Both the position numbers and the translations under genes were made by a program. Shown here one piece after another: positions 7,558-14,703 of a DNA stretch of 64,000 nt. The DNA is from VRUE01 sp963796705. Its GTDB lineage: Bacteria; Actinomycetota; Thermoleophilia; Solirubrobacterales; 70-9. Positions within the stretch are counted from its first letter, which is position 1, and each line of letters opens with the position of its first letter. The stretch spans positions 248,001 through 312,000 of the forward strand of contig CAWCMK010000004.1 of the NCBI GenBank assembly GCA_963796705.1. The letters are read 5' to 3'. The notes beneath the pieces were generated by a model that worked only from the letters and a program-made list of their open reading frames with translations, did not search any database and was not told the origin of the DNA.

Positions 7558-7590
7558 CCACAATACGCCCAGCATTCCGCAACCCTTTGA

Positions 7591-7604
7591 TCCCTCCTCC
7601 GGCA
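7591..7604 (+). repeat. Short tRNA acceptor-end scar
   Basis: TCCCTCCTCCGGCA equals the last 14 bases of the tRNA 3'-half fragment at 24979-25020. It is followed by GTAGAGCCAA, as also happens (with variation) after 9276 and 25020. No tRNA body is present. Confidence 0.4.
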
Positions 7605-7632
7605 TGGCCTGTAGAGCCAAGTACTGGCTCGC

Positions 7633-8406
7633 CTAGCCCGTCAGGTACTCGGACTCGAGGACTAGGTCCTTCAAAAGGGACTGGTACTCGACGTGAGTCT
7701 CATGCTCCGTCGTTCGCCAGCTTCTGCCTTCTTCGGCCTGCATGTAGGCGCGGTACTCAGGCGCGCCGGGTCGCCTGACATTGTCTGCCACAACGACTGA
7801 TCCGCGGTGCAACCACCCCTGGTCCACGATTCGACGCAAGTCGGCCAAGTAGACAGACTTGTCGTGGTCGATGAAGACGAAGTCCAGCGAGCGGGTTCCA
7901 AGACCGTGCTCAGATTCCAACTTCGCGATGGTGCCTCCACCGTCACCTAGCGTTCCGACCACTATCGCTACCTGATCCTGGATTCCCGCGTGACTCAGGA
8001 TTCGCGTAGCTACTTCTGCATTAGCCGGGTTGAACTCAATGGAAACAAGATGCGCCCCTTTCGGCATTACTCGCGCCGTGCGGAGGGCGCTATAGCCACA
8101 ATACGTGCCCAGCTCGAGCAAGAGGCGTGGCTTCGACCGTAGGATGGCCGAATCCAGGATCGCTCCCTTCTCGTCTCCGACATTGATCAAGAAGCTTCGG
8201 TGATAGGCAAAGTCGTCGATTACGCGGATCACGTCATCTGGATCCCCTTCGCGAGCTTCGGCTTCGACGAAGTCGGCCAACGCAGACTCCCGTCCATCGC
8301 CGACCTGCCACTCGGTCGTCAGGTGCCTCATTCCCATGACCATGCGAATCAGCGACCACCGCAGGAAAGGGAGACGTTTCCCCCCGATCTCTGTGGCCGG
8401 CGACAT
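7633..8406 (-). CDS. O-methyltransferase, catechol-O-methyltransferase-like
   Basis: The protein is 257 aa from the ATG at 8406 (AAGGA 7 bases upstream); an upstream start at 8451 would lie in the tRNA-scar flank. It is a class I SAM-dependent fold: 'LLLELGTYCGYSALRTAR' is the SAM-binding motif I, 'HLVSIEFNPANAEVATRIL' is motif II, and 'DFVFIDHDKSVYLADL' and 'GSVVVADNVRRPGAPEYRAY' carry the metal and catechol ligands (D, D, N) of the COMT family. The family methylates catechols using Mg2+. The physiological substrate is unknown. The gene stands alone. Confidence 0.8.
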   Translation of the reverse strand: MSPATEIGGKRLPFLRWSLIRMVMGMRHLTTEWQVGDGRESALADFVEAEAREGDPDDVIRVIDDFAYHRSFLINVGDEKGAILDSAILRSKPRLLLELGTYCGYSALRTARVMPKGAHLVSIEFNPANAEVATRILSHAGIQDQVAIVVGTLGDGGGTIAKLESEHGLGTRSLDFVFIDHDKSVYLADLRRIVDQGWLHRGSVVVADNVRRPGAPEYRAYMQAEEGRSWRTTEHETHVEYQSLLKDLVLESEYLTG

Positions 8407-8468
8407 TACGTGATCCTTGCAGAAGGCAACTCGGCTCGCCCTCTGGGTCAAGGTGTCTATCCAGACAG

Positions 8469-8490
8469 GGGTGTCAACAGGGTGTCAACA
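8469..8490 (+). repeat. Tandem 11-bp direct repeat, possible integrase arm sites
   Basis: GGGTGTCAACA occurs twice without a gap, 110 bases before a tRNA 3'-half fragment (8600-8641). Short tandem repeats beside a tRNA-type attachment core are typical of arm-type sites for tyrosine recombinases. No integrase gene is present nearby. A related 'GGGTGGCAAGGGGGTGGCAA' lies at about 9327-9346 after another scar. Confidence 0.4.
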
Positions 8491-8599
8491 CAAGCCACGG
8501 ATACAGCACGCAATGCAACGCGTCAATTTGGGCAGAAATCGGCCGCTGTCACCGCGAAAACCGGTAACAGCCCGCACTCCACGGATACGCCGCGGTGCG

Positions 8600-8641
8600 A
8601 TCATAATCCGCGTGTCGGGGGTTCGAGTCCCACCTCCGGCA
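8600..8641 (+). repeat. tRNA 3'-half fragment (anticodon loop to acceptor end), att-like scar 1
   Basis: The fragment runs from ATCATAATCCGCG through the T-arm (GGGGGTTCGAGTCCCAC) to CTCCGGCA. The anticodon would be CAT. The sequence before it does not pair as a 5' half, so this is not a complete tRNA. 3' halves of tRNA genes are the usual core of integrative-element attachment sites. Similar fragments lie at 19064-19104 and 24979-25020. Confidence 0.6.
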
Positions 8642-8678
8642 TGCACTCAAAGCCCTAGGCGTAAGCGAGCAGTGACGC

Positions 8679-9276
8679 TCAGCCTGATGTCGCTGTTCGA
8701 ACCCGATAGATGTGGAAAACAGGCTGGGGCTTGCCGTTCCTGAATTGCTTGGAGTGGATCAACTGACGCACGATGAGGAGCTTCTTGTCTGGCTGGGTTG
8801 CCATCTGCGCGACTTGCGCCGTGTACTGAGGCTTGACTTCCAGCACGGCGACCTTCCACTGGTTCGGTTTCTGCGCTGCCGAGACCGAGTTTGTCATTGG
8901 TTTGCCGTGCTTGCAGCTGAGCAGGCCGTGATGGTGAACGCAGCGATCCCTGCTGGTCACCGCGACCGCATGTCCAACGCAGCCGGGCTTGAATCGAGGC
9001 GGACATTTGAGCCGGAGGTAGAGGGTCTTCGGCGGAAGGAAGACCGCTGTCCCGAAATCGGGTGGGATCAGGTTCTGGGTCTGCGCCGGGGCGGACACGA
9101 TCGCGGCCGCGGGCCCCTGAAGCTCGACCGCGCCGATATCGGAACCGCCGGCTCCAGGCGCCGATGCGTTCGGGGCAGAGGCCAGGTCGACCGGACGCGG
9201 CTTGCCCCGCTCATCGACCTTGACCCCGAAGGCCGAACCGTGGTCCACGACCGGGCTGTTGGGTCCCTCCTCCGGC
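8679..9276 (-). pseudogene. C-terminal part of a beta-helix (choice-of-anchor Q type) secreted protein
   Basis: The frame carries 'VVDHGSAFGVKVDERGKPR' and 'GAGGSDIGAVELQ', the hallmark end of right-handed beta-helix proteins of this lineage, followed by a 130-residue tail ('PNQWKVAVLEVKPQYTAQVA', 'KLLIVRQLIHSKQFRNGKPQ'). Upstream the frame runs directly into the tRNA-end scar (9263-9276) and then non-coding DNA. The N-terminal helix and signal peptide are therefore missing. It is a truncated gene whose break coincides with the scar. Confidence 0.6.
9263..9276 (+). repeat. Short tRNA acceptor-end scar at the break point of the beta-helix gene
   Basis: GTCCCTCCTCCGGCA (from 9262) matches the end of the fragment at 24979-25020, and downstream similarity continues ('GGAGCCAAAT', 'GGGCCAGGGTGGCAA' at 9320-9334 against 25060-25076). 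Two loci therefore share both the scar and its right flank. Confidence 0.5.
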
Positions 9277-9420
9277 ATTAGTCGTGGAGCCAAATGCGCC
9301 TCCTGTACCCGGCTTTTTGGGCCAGGGTGGCAAGGGGGTGGCAAGGCAACACCCGCAAACTGGAGGGCTTCCAAAATGCAAAAAGTGACGAATTGCGGGG
9401 TCAAGGACGAACAGCCGCCT

Positions 9421-9470
9421 CCCGCAACTCCGGGTGATCTCGGAGCCGCACCCGCAACTCCGGGTGATCT
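9421..9470 (+). repeat. 20-bp direct repeat with 30-bp period
   Basis: CCCGCAACTCCGGGTGATCT occurs at 9421-9440 and again at 9451-9470. It lies in a gene-free stretch (9277-9555). Its function is unknown; it could be a transposon end or an operator. Confidence 0.6.
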
Positions 9471-9555
9471 GAGTGTTTAGCGAGTTCTTAGTCCGGCCGA
9501 GTATTTTGTCCACGGCCAGCCCGCGACGCTCATTGCCGCCCAACGAAAGGATCGC

Positions 9556-10407
9556 ATGCGATATCGCCTCCATCCTCAGCTGCTGAAGGGGGTCATATTC
9601 TCGTCTCTCTTAGCAGCCGTTTCGCTCCTAGCCGCAGCTGGCACCTCTGCGGCCTCGAAGCTTCCAACTCTCTCTCTCACGGTCAGTCCATCCTCGATCA
9701 CCGCCAGCGGGGCGATGCAATCGGGTGGAGTGAACGTCGTGACGACAGCAAGCGGCAAAAAGGAAGCAACCGCGGTCCTGTTTCTGCTGAAGCCGGGCTC
9801 AAGCGTCGCCGAAGTTGAAGCCTTTATGAAATCCAAGAAGAAGAACAAGGATCCCAACGCGACCAGCGCGTTTGGCTCGATCGTCTTCGATGCCGAAGCG
9901 ACGCCCGGTCACCCAAGTGAAGTGCAGACCAACCTTGTTCCTGGAAACTACGTCGCGCTCGGGGGTGAAGGCGAAGGCTCGCTGAAATCGCACTCAACCT
10001 TTACGGTGACCGCGGCCCAATCACCGGCCTCGTTGCCCAAACCACAGGCAACTGTCCGCTCGATCGAGTTCGACTTTCGCGGCCCGACGACCTTGCACGA
10101 TGGAGAGCTCGTGCGCTTTGAAAACGAAGGTTACCTCGTGCATATGGACATCGCGTTCCCCGTCAAGAGCAAGAGCGCCGCTCAACAGGTTGCAAATGCT
10201 CTGCTGACGGGCAAGGAAAAGGGGCTGAAAAAGCTGGTCGCGGGAGCGCCCTTCAGTTTCGCCGGACCGGTGTCGCATGGCGCCTATCAGCAGGAGACGA
10301 TCACCGCCAAACCCGGCTGGTACGTGCAGGCGTGCTTCATGGAAACCCAGGAGCATGTGCCCCATGTGCGCCTTGGCATGGAGCGCATTTTCAAGGTCAC
10401 CAAATAG
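9556..10407 (+). CDS. Secreted hypothetical protein with cupredoxin-like features
   Basis: The protein is 283 aa. AAAGGA precedes the ATG. The signal peptide (residues about 10-32) ends near 'GTSAAS'. The mature chain has two beta-rich domains: the first has 'LFLLKPGSSVAEVEAFMK' and 'TNLVPGNYVALGGEGEG', the second 'VRFENEGYLVHMDIAFPVKS' and 'PGWYVQACFMETQEHVPHV'. This organisation parallels the lipoprotein at 28835-29713, whose second domain ends with a similar pattern of one Cys and His. The H/C/M spacing in 'HMDIAF...CFMETQEHVPHVRLGM' could bind copper, which is a suggestion only. Confidence 0.65.
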   Translation: MRYRLHPQLLKGVIFSSLLAAVSLLAAAGTSAASKLPTLSLTVSPSSITASGAMQSGGVNVVTTASGKKEATAVLFLLKPGSSVAEVEAFMKSKKKNKDPNATSAFGSIVFDAEATPGHPSEVQTNLVPGNYVALGGEGEGSLKSHSTFTVTAAQSPASLPKPQATVRSIEFDFRGPTTLHDGELVRFENEGYLVHMDIAFPVKSKSAAQQVANALLTGKEKGLKKLVAGAPFSFAGPVSHGAYQQETITAKPGWYVQACFMETQEHVPHVRLGMERIFKVTK

Positions 10408-10420
10408 CCCTACCGCGAGC

Positions 10421-10449
10421 GCGGCCCGTCTCCACTGGGGGCGGGCCGT
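10421..10449 (+). terminator. GC-rich hairpin after the 9556 gene
   Basis: CGGCCCG (10422-10428) pairs with CGGGCCG (10442-10448) 14 bases after the stop codon. No T-run follows, so it is either a weak terminator or an mRNA-protecting stem. Confidence 0.4.
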
Positions 10450-10607
10450 GATCAGCGCCTAACAAGTCTCGTAGGATCATTCCACGCCGCGGAGAGGCCG
10501 TCGATGGAGACGTCGGAGTTTGTCGCAGGTGGCGCTCGCCCCGATGGAGTCGAGGACCTTGCGAGGGGGGTTCTGACTGAAGGGGAAATTCGGCGTCCCA
10601 CCCCCAC

Positions 10608-10637
10608 CCCCCATCTCGCCCTGCCGCGAGATGGGGG
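10608..10637. other. Perfect 12-bp hairpin in a gene-free stretch
   Basis: CCCCCATCTCGC (10608-10619), a 6-base loop, then GCGAGATGGGGG (10626-10637). The interval 10450-10821 otherwise holds no gene that I can support. The stem is too strong to be chance background. There is no T-run on either side. Confidence 0.55.
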
Positions 10638-10821
10638 ATCCTGGGCAGGGCCTGCGTTGTGCGAGCAAGCCTGGGCGTGGGCTACGGTGAGGTCCGGAGG
10701 AGTACCCGATGCTGCTTGACGGAGCCAGCACGGAACCTGGCCCGCCGCCGCCGTGCTTGTGGCTAGGCGTCGGCGCAGCCGATTCCGGGCCGCTGCTCTC
10801 CCTATGAGTCGGGCGAGAGTC

Positions 10822-11196
10822 CTACTTTGAAAACGCGCGATCGATGATCTTCGTGTCGGCGAGCGTGTCGAACGCGACGAGCTTGCCGTCGGCGTTGTAG
10901 GTGGAGACATCCGCACTCTCGTCTGTCTCGCCGTCGAGAGTGACGGTAGTCAGGATGACGACCTTGTCGCCGTCGGCGATGAAGTCGTGCGGCTTGGTGC
11001 TGAAGTTCTTGCTCAAGAACTTCCCCCAGAGCTCGCCGACCTCTTCCTTGCCATTGTAAGTCCCGGTCAGCGCGTTGTCGCCGCGCACCGTCCACTTGAT
11101 CGAGTCGTCAATGTTTTGCATCGCGCCCTCGGCGTCCCCACTGCCAAACGCCCTGTAGGCATCTTCCGATGCTTGCTTGTTCTCCTGAGCACCCAT
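10822..11196 (-). CDS. SnoaL/NTF2-like protein
   Basis: The protein is 124 aa. AAGGGA lies 7 bases before the ATG. The N-terminal helices are 'ASEDAYRAFGSGDAEGAMQN', followed by 'IDDSIKWTVRGDNALTGTYN' and 'GKEEVGELWGKFLSKN', the start of the cone-shaped NTF2 fold. Later strands are 'PHDFIADGDKVVILTTVTL' and 'STYNADGKLVAFDTLADTK'. Family members are small isomerases, hydrolases or binding proteins; nothing here fixes a substrate. It is cytoplasmic, with no signal peptide. Confidence 0.75.
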   Translation of the reverse strand: MGAQENKQASEDAYRAFGSGDAEGAMQNIDDSIKWTVRGDNALTGTYNGKEEVGELWGKFLSKNFSTKPHDFIADGDKVVILTTVTLDGETDESADVSTYNADGKLVAFDTLADTKIIDRAFSK

Positions 11197-11353
11197 GACT
11201 GGGTCCCTTCTGTGGATCCTGGGTTAGAACGTCAAGCATAGCCCTGCCTCCTAATGCCCTGGCCTCATGGGTGGGGTTGGGTGGGCCAGCAGGACCTCGC
11301 CGGGGCTCGCCGGTCAGCCGTCCATCCCACCTCCAGGTGACTACGATGCGCGG

Positions 11354-13045
11354 GTGTTTGGGCGCCGACGAGGCATAGCGTCCGGCCTGGCCCTGCTGGC
11401 GGCGACGTTTGTCGCGCAGGCTACGGCGAACCCGCCGGGCACACCGGAAGCTCCTCGTTGTCACGGACATCCTGCGACCATCGTCGGGACGAATGGCAAC
11501 GATGTCCTTCACGGCACACCGCAGCGCGATGTGATCTGGGGAGGGCCGGGGAACGACCTGATCTACGGTGGCCTAGGCGATGACATCATCTGCGGCGGCG
11601 CCGGCAACGACGTGATCCACGGGGGCCGCGGCGATGACTGGGTCGACGGCGGGCCGGGTACCGACCGGGTCTTCGGGGACCTGGGCGACGACAAGGTGCT
11701 GGGCGGGCCGGGCAATCGGGACGAAGTCAGCGGCGGGCTCGGGATTGACACCGTCAATGGCGGTCCCGGGAACGAAGACATCGTCCACGGTGATTACGGC
11801 TATGACCGCATGGACGGCGGCCCCGGCAAAGGTGACATCGCTTCCTTCGCCACGGCGGTCGGTGGCGAGGGCCGCGACCACGGGGTCTGGGCTTCGCTGG
11901 CCGCCCACCGCGCCTACGGTGACGGCCACGACCGCCTCTATCGCTTCGAGACCCTCGAAGGCTCTGCCTTCGCCGACACCCTAATCGGCGACAAGGGCGC
12001 CAACGTGATCGACGGCGGTTCGGGCAATGACCATATCTTCGGTGGCGGTGGGCACGACACGCTGAACGGTGGCCAGGGAAGCGATGACTGCAAGGGAGGA
12101 CCGGCCCACATCTCCTGCGGCCCTGAAAAACCGCTCAAGGCGTCGGCGTATGTCGAAGTCGACCCGATCTTCGGCGAAGGTGGCGGGTTATGGGTCGTCG
12201 GCGGCCGGGGTGATGACGACATCACGATCACCTATGACGATGGCAGCGCAACCTTCACCGTCAGCGCCGCCAAGGGACTCGCGGCGGGACGCGGCTGCGC
12301 CCATCTGCCCGGCACGCTCAAGCAGGTGAGCTGCGCGATGAACGGACCGGCCCGCTGGCTGATGGCCGACATGGGGCCCGGCAATGACCAATTGCGGATC
12401 GAGGGCTCGCTGGCCGCGGTCGACTTCGTCCGCCTCGCCGGCGGCGCCGGCAATGACGTGATCCACGGCGGCCCCGAGGATGACCTGATCGAGTCAGGCC
12501 CCGGCAGCGATCACATCTATGGAGGCGCCGGGGACGACGGCCTGATCGGCGGCCGTCCCGGCCCGACCTACCTCTACGGAGGGCCGGGTGGCGACCTACT
12601 CGCGGCGGGTGGCGGCTGCGCTGGCGGCGCCCTGGTCGGCGGCCCCGGCGAGGACGACGCCTCATTCGCCGAGACACCGGCGCACCCTGGGACCCTCTAT
12701 ATCTCCTTGGCCGCCGGCTGGGCCTGGATCAACGCGATCAAGGGCTGTCACAGGGTCCGCTTGGATCGCTCCGACGAGGACATCGAGGGCTCCTTCGATG
12801 ACGACGTGCTAATCGGAGACTCCGGCCCCAATCTGCTGCTCGGCCAGCCTGGCGTCGACAGCTTCTACGGGCGCGGTGGTGAAGACGTGATCGATGCCGT
12901 CGATGGAGTCAAGGACGCAGTCATCCAGTGCGGCAACAAGGGCCATCCCGCTGGCCTGGCGATCATCGACTCGATCGACCCCGCTCCCCTCTACTGCAAG
13001 GAGGTCCAGTATGGGCATCCGGTGGCCGGCCTTCACAAGAAGTAG
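11354..13045 (+). CDS. Secreted RTX-like (hemolysin-type calcium-binding repeat) protein
   Basis: The protein is about 563 aa from GTG 11354, which yields a normal signal peptide ('RRRGIASGLALLAATFVAQA'); the ORF opens earlier, at 11267, with non-secretory residues. There are two blocks of GGxGxDxxx nonapeptides: residues about 50-260 (for example GGPGNDLIYGGLGDD, GGAGNDVIHGGRGDD) and about 355-500. Between them is a beta-rich module ('GGLWVVGGRGDDDITITYDD') with a Cys pair. Calcium-driven parallel beta-roll folding is established for the repeats. No protease or lipase domain is present. It has two related genes at 14054 and 14704. Confidence 0.85.
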   Translation: MFGRRRGIASGLALLAATFVAQATANPPGTPEAPRCHGHPATIVGTNGNDVLHGTPQRDVIWGGPGNDLIYGGLGDDIICGGAGNDVIHGGRGDDWVDGGPGTDRVFGDLGDDKVLGGPGNRDEVSGGLGIDTVNGGPGNEDIVHGDYGYDRMDGGPGKGDIASFATAVGGEGRDHGVWASLAAHRAYGDGHDRLYRFETLEGSAFADTLIGDKGANVIDGGSGNDHIFGGGGHDTLNGGQGSDDCKGGPAHISCGPEKPLKASAYVEVDPIFGEGGGLWVVGGRGDDDITITYDDGSATFTVSAAKGLAAGRGCAHLPGTLKQVSCAMNGPARWLMADMGPGNDQLRIEGSLAAVDFVRLAGGAGNDVIHGGPEDDLIESGPGSDHIYGGAGDDGLIGGRPGPTYLYGGPGGDLLAAGGGCAGGALVGGPGEDDASFAETPAHPGTLYISLAAGWAWINAIKGCHRVRLDRSDEDIEGSFDDDVLIGDSGPNLLLGQPGVDSFYGRGGEDVIDAVDGVKDAVIQCGNKGHPAGLAIIDSIDPAPLYCKEVQYGHPVAGLHKK

Positions 13046-13237
13046 GGCAGCCGTGCGTGATGGCAATGGCGATGCCAAGGGCGAGCTCGATGTAAAAGCC
13101 GCGGCGGGCGGCTCAACCAGGGATGCCAGCGCTCGTCGCCCGGCAAGCCGACCGAGGCCTGAGGAATTGTCCGAACGCGCCCCTGACATAGGGATCCCGC
13201 GCGGTATGTCAGACCGGAATGAAGTCGGTCAGGTCCG

Positions 13238-13831
13238 TCAATCGTCGGCTGCCTTGCCGGGAGCCTCGACAGTGCGCCGCCTCCAACCAAAGAGCACAAA
13301 GACCAGCGCCGCGCCCGCCACGGCGCTGGCCAAGCCAAAGACGGCAAAGAAGTGCTCGACTACCGGGCCAAGCAGGTAGGCGAGCAGACCCACCACGCTC
13401 GCCCAGGCGATCGCGCCGAGGGCGTTCCAGAAGGAGAAGACCGACCAGCGCATCCGGTGTGCGCCGGCAAGCCAAGCCACCGCGATCCGCAGCACCGCAG
13501 TCCAGCGGCCCAGAAAAACGGCCTTGGGGCCGTGGCGCTCGAAGAAGGGCTCGCCCCGCTTAAGGAAGGCCTCACGCCGCGCCCGGAATGGGCCGGGGAG
13601 CAACAGCAGCGCCCGGCCACCGCGCCGCCCGATCATGTAGCCGATGTTGTCGCCGATGATCGCGGCGGCAGCGGCGATCGGAATCACCAGCTCAATCCTG
13701 AGTTCCCCGCCGTGGGCGAGCACCGCTGCGGTTATCAGCGCCACCTCTCCGGGCAGCGGCATGCCGGCTGACTCCGCGCCGACCAAGCCAGCCAGAGCGA
13801 AGTAGCCGAGGTGGGGCGGGATCTCGATCAG
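13238..13831 (-). CDS. DedA-family membrane protein (lipid flippase-type)
   Basis: The conserved N-terminus 'PPHLGYFALAGLVGAESAG' and 'MPLPGEVALITAAVLAHGG' is followed by 'GDNIGYMIGRRGGRALL', 'GEPFFERHGPKAVFLGRWTA' and the re-entrant/TM segments of DedA/SNARE-associated proteins (undecaprenyl-phosphate or phospholipid translocation). No ATG or GTG exists between the in-frame stop at 13865 (the tatA stop) and residue 'LVGAES'. The start could be CTG at 13831, giving the full conserved N-terminus, or TTG at 13786. The protein ends in an acidic 'GKAADD' tail. Confidence 0.8.
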   Translation of the reverse strand: MIEIPPHLGYFALAGLVGAESAGMPLPGEVALITAAVLAHGGELRIELVIPIAAAAAIIGDNIGYMIGRRGGRALLLLPGPFRARREAFLKRGEPFFERHGPKAVFLGRWTAVLRIAVAWLAGAHRMRWSVFSFWNALGAIAWASVVGLLAYLLGPVVEHFFAVFGLASAVAGAALVFVLFGWRRRTVEAPGKAADD

Positions 13832-13864
13832 CGCGAAGACGTGGCCCCTATCCCCGCGATGGCG

Positions 13865-14032
13865 CTAGGAGTCCTGGCCGTCGTCTGAGTCGCTTGACAG
13901 AGAATCCCTGAACTCGCGAATTCCCGCCCCCAGCGAGCGCCCGATCGAGGGCAGGCGCTTGGGACCGAGAACCAATGCCGCCACCACGAGGATGAACAAG
14001 AGGTGGATGGGATTCTCGAGGCCGCTGAACAT
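13865..14032 (-). CDS. tatA: Sec-independent translocase subunit TatA/TatE
   Basis: The protein is 55 aa: MFSGLENPIHLLFILVVAAL, then 'VLGPKRLPSIGRSLGAGIRE' and an acidic tail (SSDSDDGQDS). It shows the short TM helix, the FGP-like hinge ('LGPKRLP') and the amphipathic helix of TatA. It is shorter than typical TatA (70-90 aa) because the tail is brief. It lies directly upstream of the DedA gene in the same reading frame, separated by its own TAG, between RTX-like secreted-protein genes. Confidence 0.85.
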   Translation of the reverse strand: MFSGLENPIHLLFILVVAALVLGPKRLPSIGRSLGAGIREFRDSLSSDSDDGQDS

Positions 14033-14053
14033 CCTGTGGGCAGGCTAGCGCCT

Positions 14054-14662
14054 CTAGGGAATCCCCCTAGAGTTCTCGCAGGAGACGCCCTTGTCGTGGC
14101 CGGGCCCCCCGATGCAAGTGTCTTCGCCGGGCCCCCCGATCAACGTGTCGTTGCCGGGCCCGCCGCTCAGCTTGTCGTTGCCGCCCCGGCCGATCAACGT
14201 GTCGTTGCCGGGACCGCCGCTCAGCTTGTCGTTGCCAGCACCGCCCACAAGCAGGTCATTGCCGGGACCACCGCTCAGCGTCACCGGTGCTGGGACGTTG
14301 CGGGCGACGATCACGACGTCATCGCCGGCCCCGCCGTCATACCAAATGCCAGATATGGCGCTCGCTTCGCAGGTCAGCTCGTCCGGGTCGCCAGGCGGGT
14401 TGGCGCAGGGCCCACCCCCCGCTTCAAGAGTGCCAGAGGATTCGATCAGGTAGGAACGCCCGTCGGCGCTCAGCGAGATCTGGATTTCGTTTGGCCCCGA
14501 GCTGCCGGCCAGAACGAGGCTGTAGTGAGCGGCCTTCACGTCACTTGCTTGAGAGCTGACTTTGACCGAATCGCTCGCCTGTCCGGCGCGAGCGGACGAG
14601 GAGAGTTGGGCGCCAAGGCCGAGGATGAGCAGAAGAGCCACTGTTTTTAGGACGGATGACAT
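14054..14662 (-). CDS. Small secreted RTX-like protein
   Basis: The protein is 202 aa with a signal peptide (MSSVLKTVALLLILGLGAQL, cleavage after SARA). An N-terminal beta module ('SLVLAGSSGPNEIQISLSAD' with a Cys pair in 'GGPCANPPGDPDELTCEAS') is followed by about six nonapeptides (GGPGNDLLVGGAGNDKLSGG and so on), ending with 'DTCIGGPGHDKGVSCE', a Cys-bearing cap. The beta module also occurs within the larger proteins at 11354 and 14704. It sits just upstream of tatA on the same strand. Confidence 0.8.
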   Translation of the reverse strand: MSSVLKTVALLLILGLGAQLSSSARAGQASDSVKVSSQASDVKAAHYSLVLAGSSGPNEIQISLSADGRSYLIESSGTLEAGGGPCANPPGDPDELTCEASAISGIWYDGGAGDDVVIVARNVPAPVTLSGGPGNDLLVGGAGNDKLSGGPGNDTLIGRGGNDKLSGGPGNDTLIGGPGEDTCIGGPGHDKGVSCENSRGIP

Positions 14663-14703
14663 CGGGCTAGGCCGGCCTCATTGAGACCCTGGCCTAGAAA
14701 CAT

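Noticed and set aside
8600..8641. Complete tRNA gene
   Set aside because: The bases before the anticodon loop cannot pair with the 3' anticodon strand, and no D-arm or 5' acceptor strand is found. The same holds at 19064 and 24979.
10452..10916. Minus-strand frame of 154 codons
   Set aside because: Ser/Arg/Pro-rich with no ribosome binding site. It overlaps the hairpin and the NTF2-like gene.
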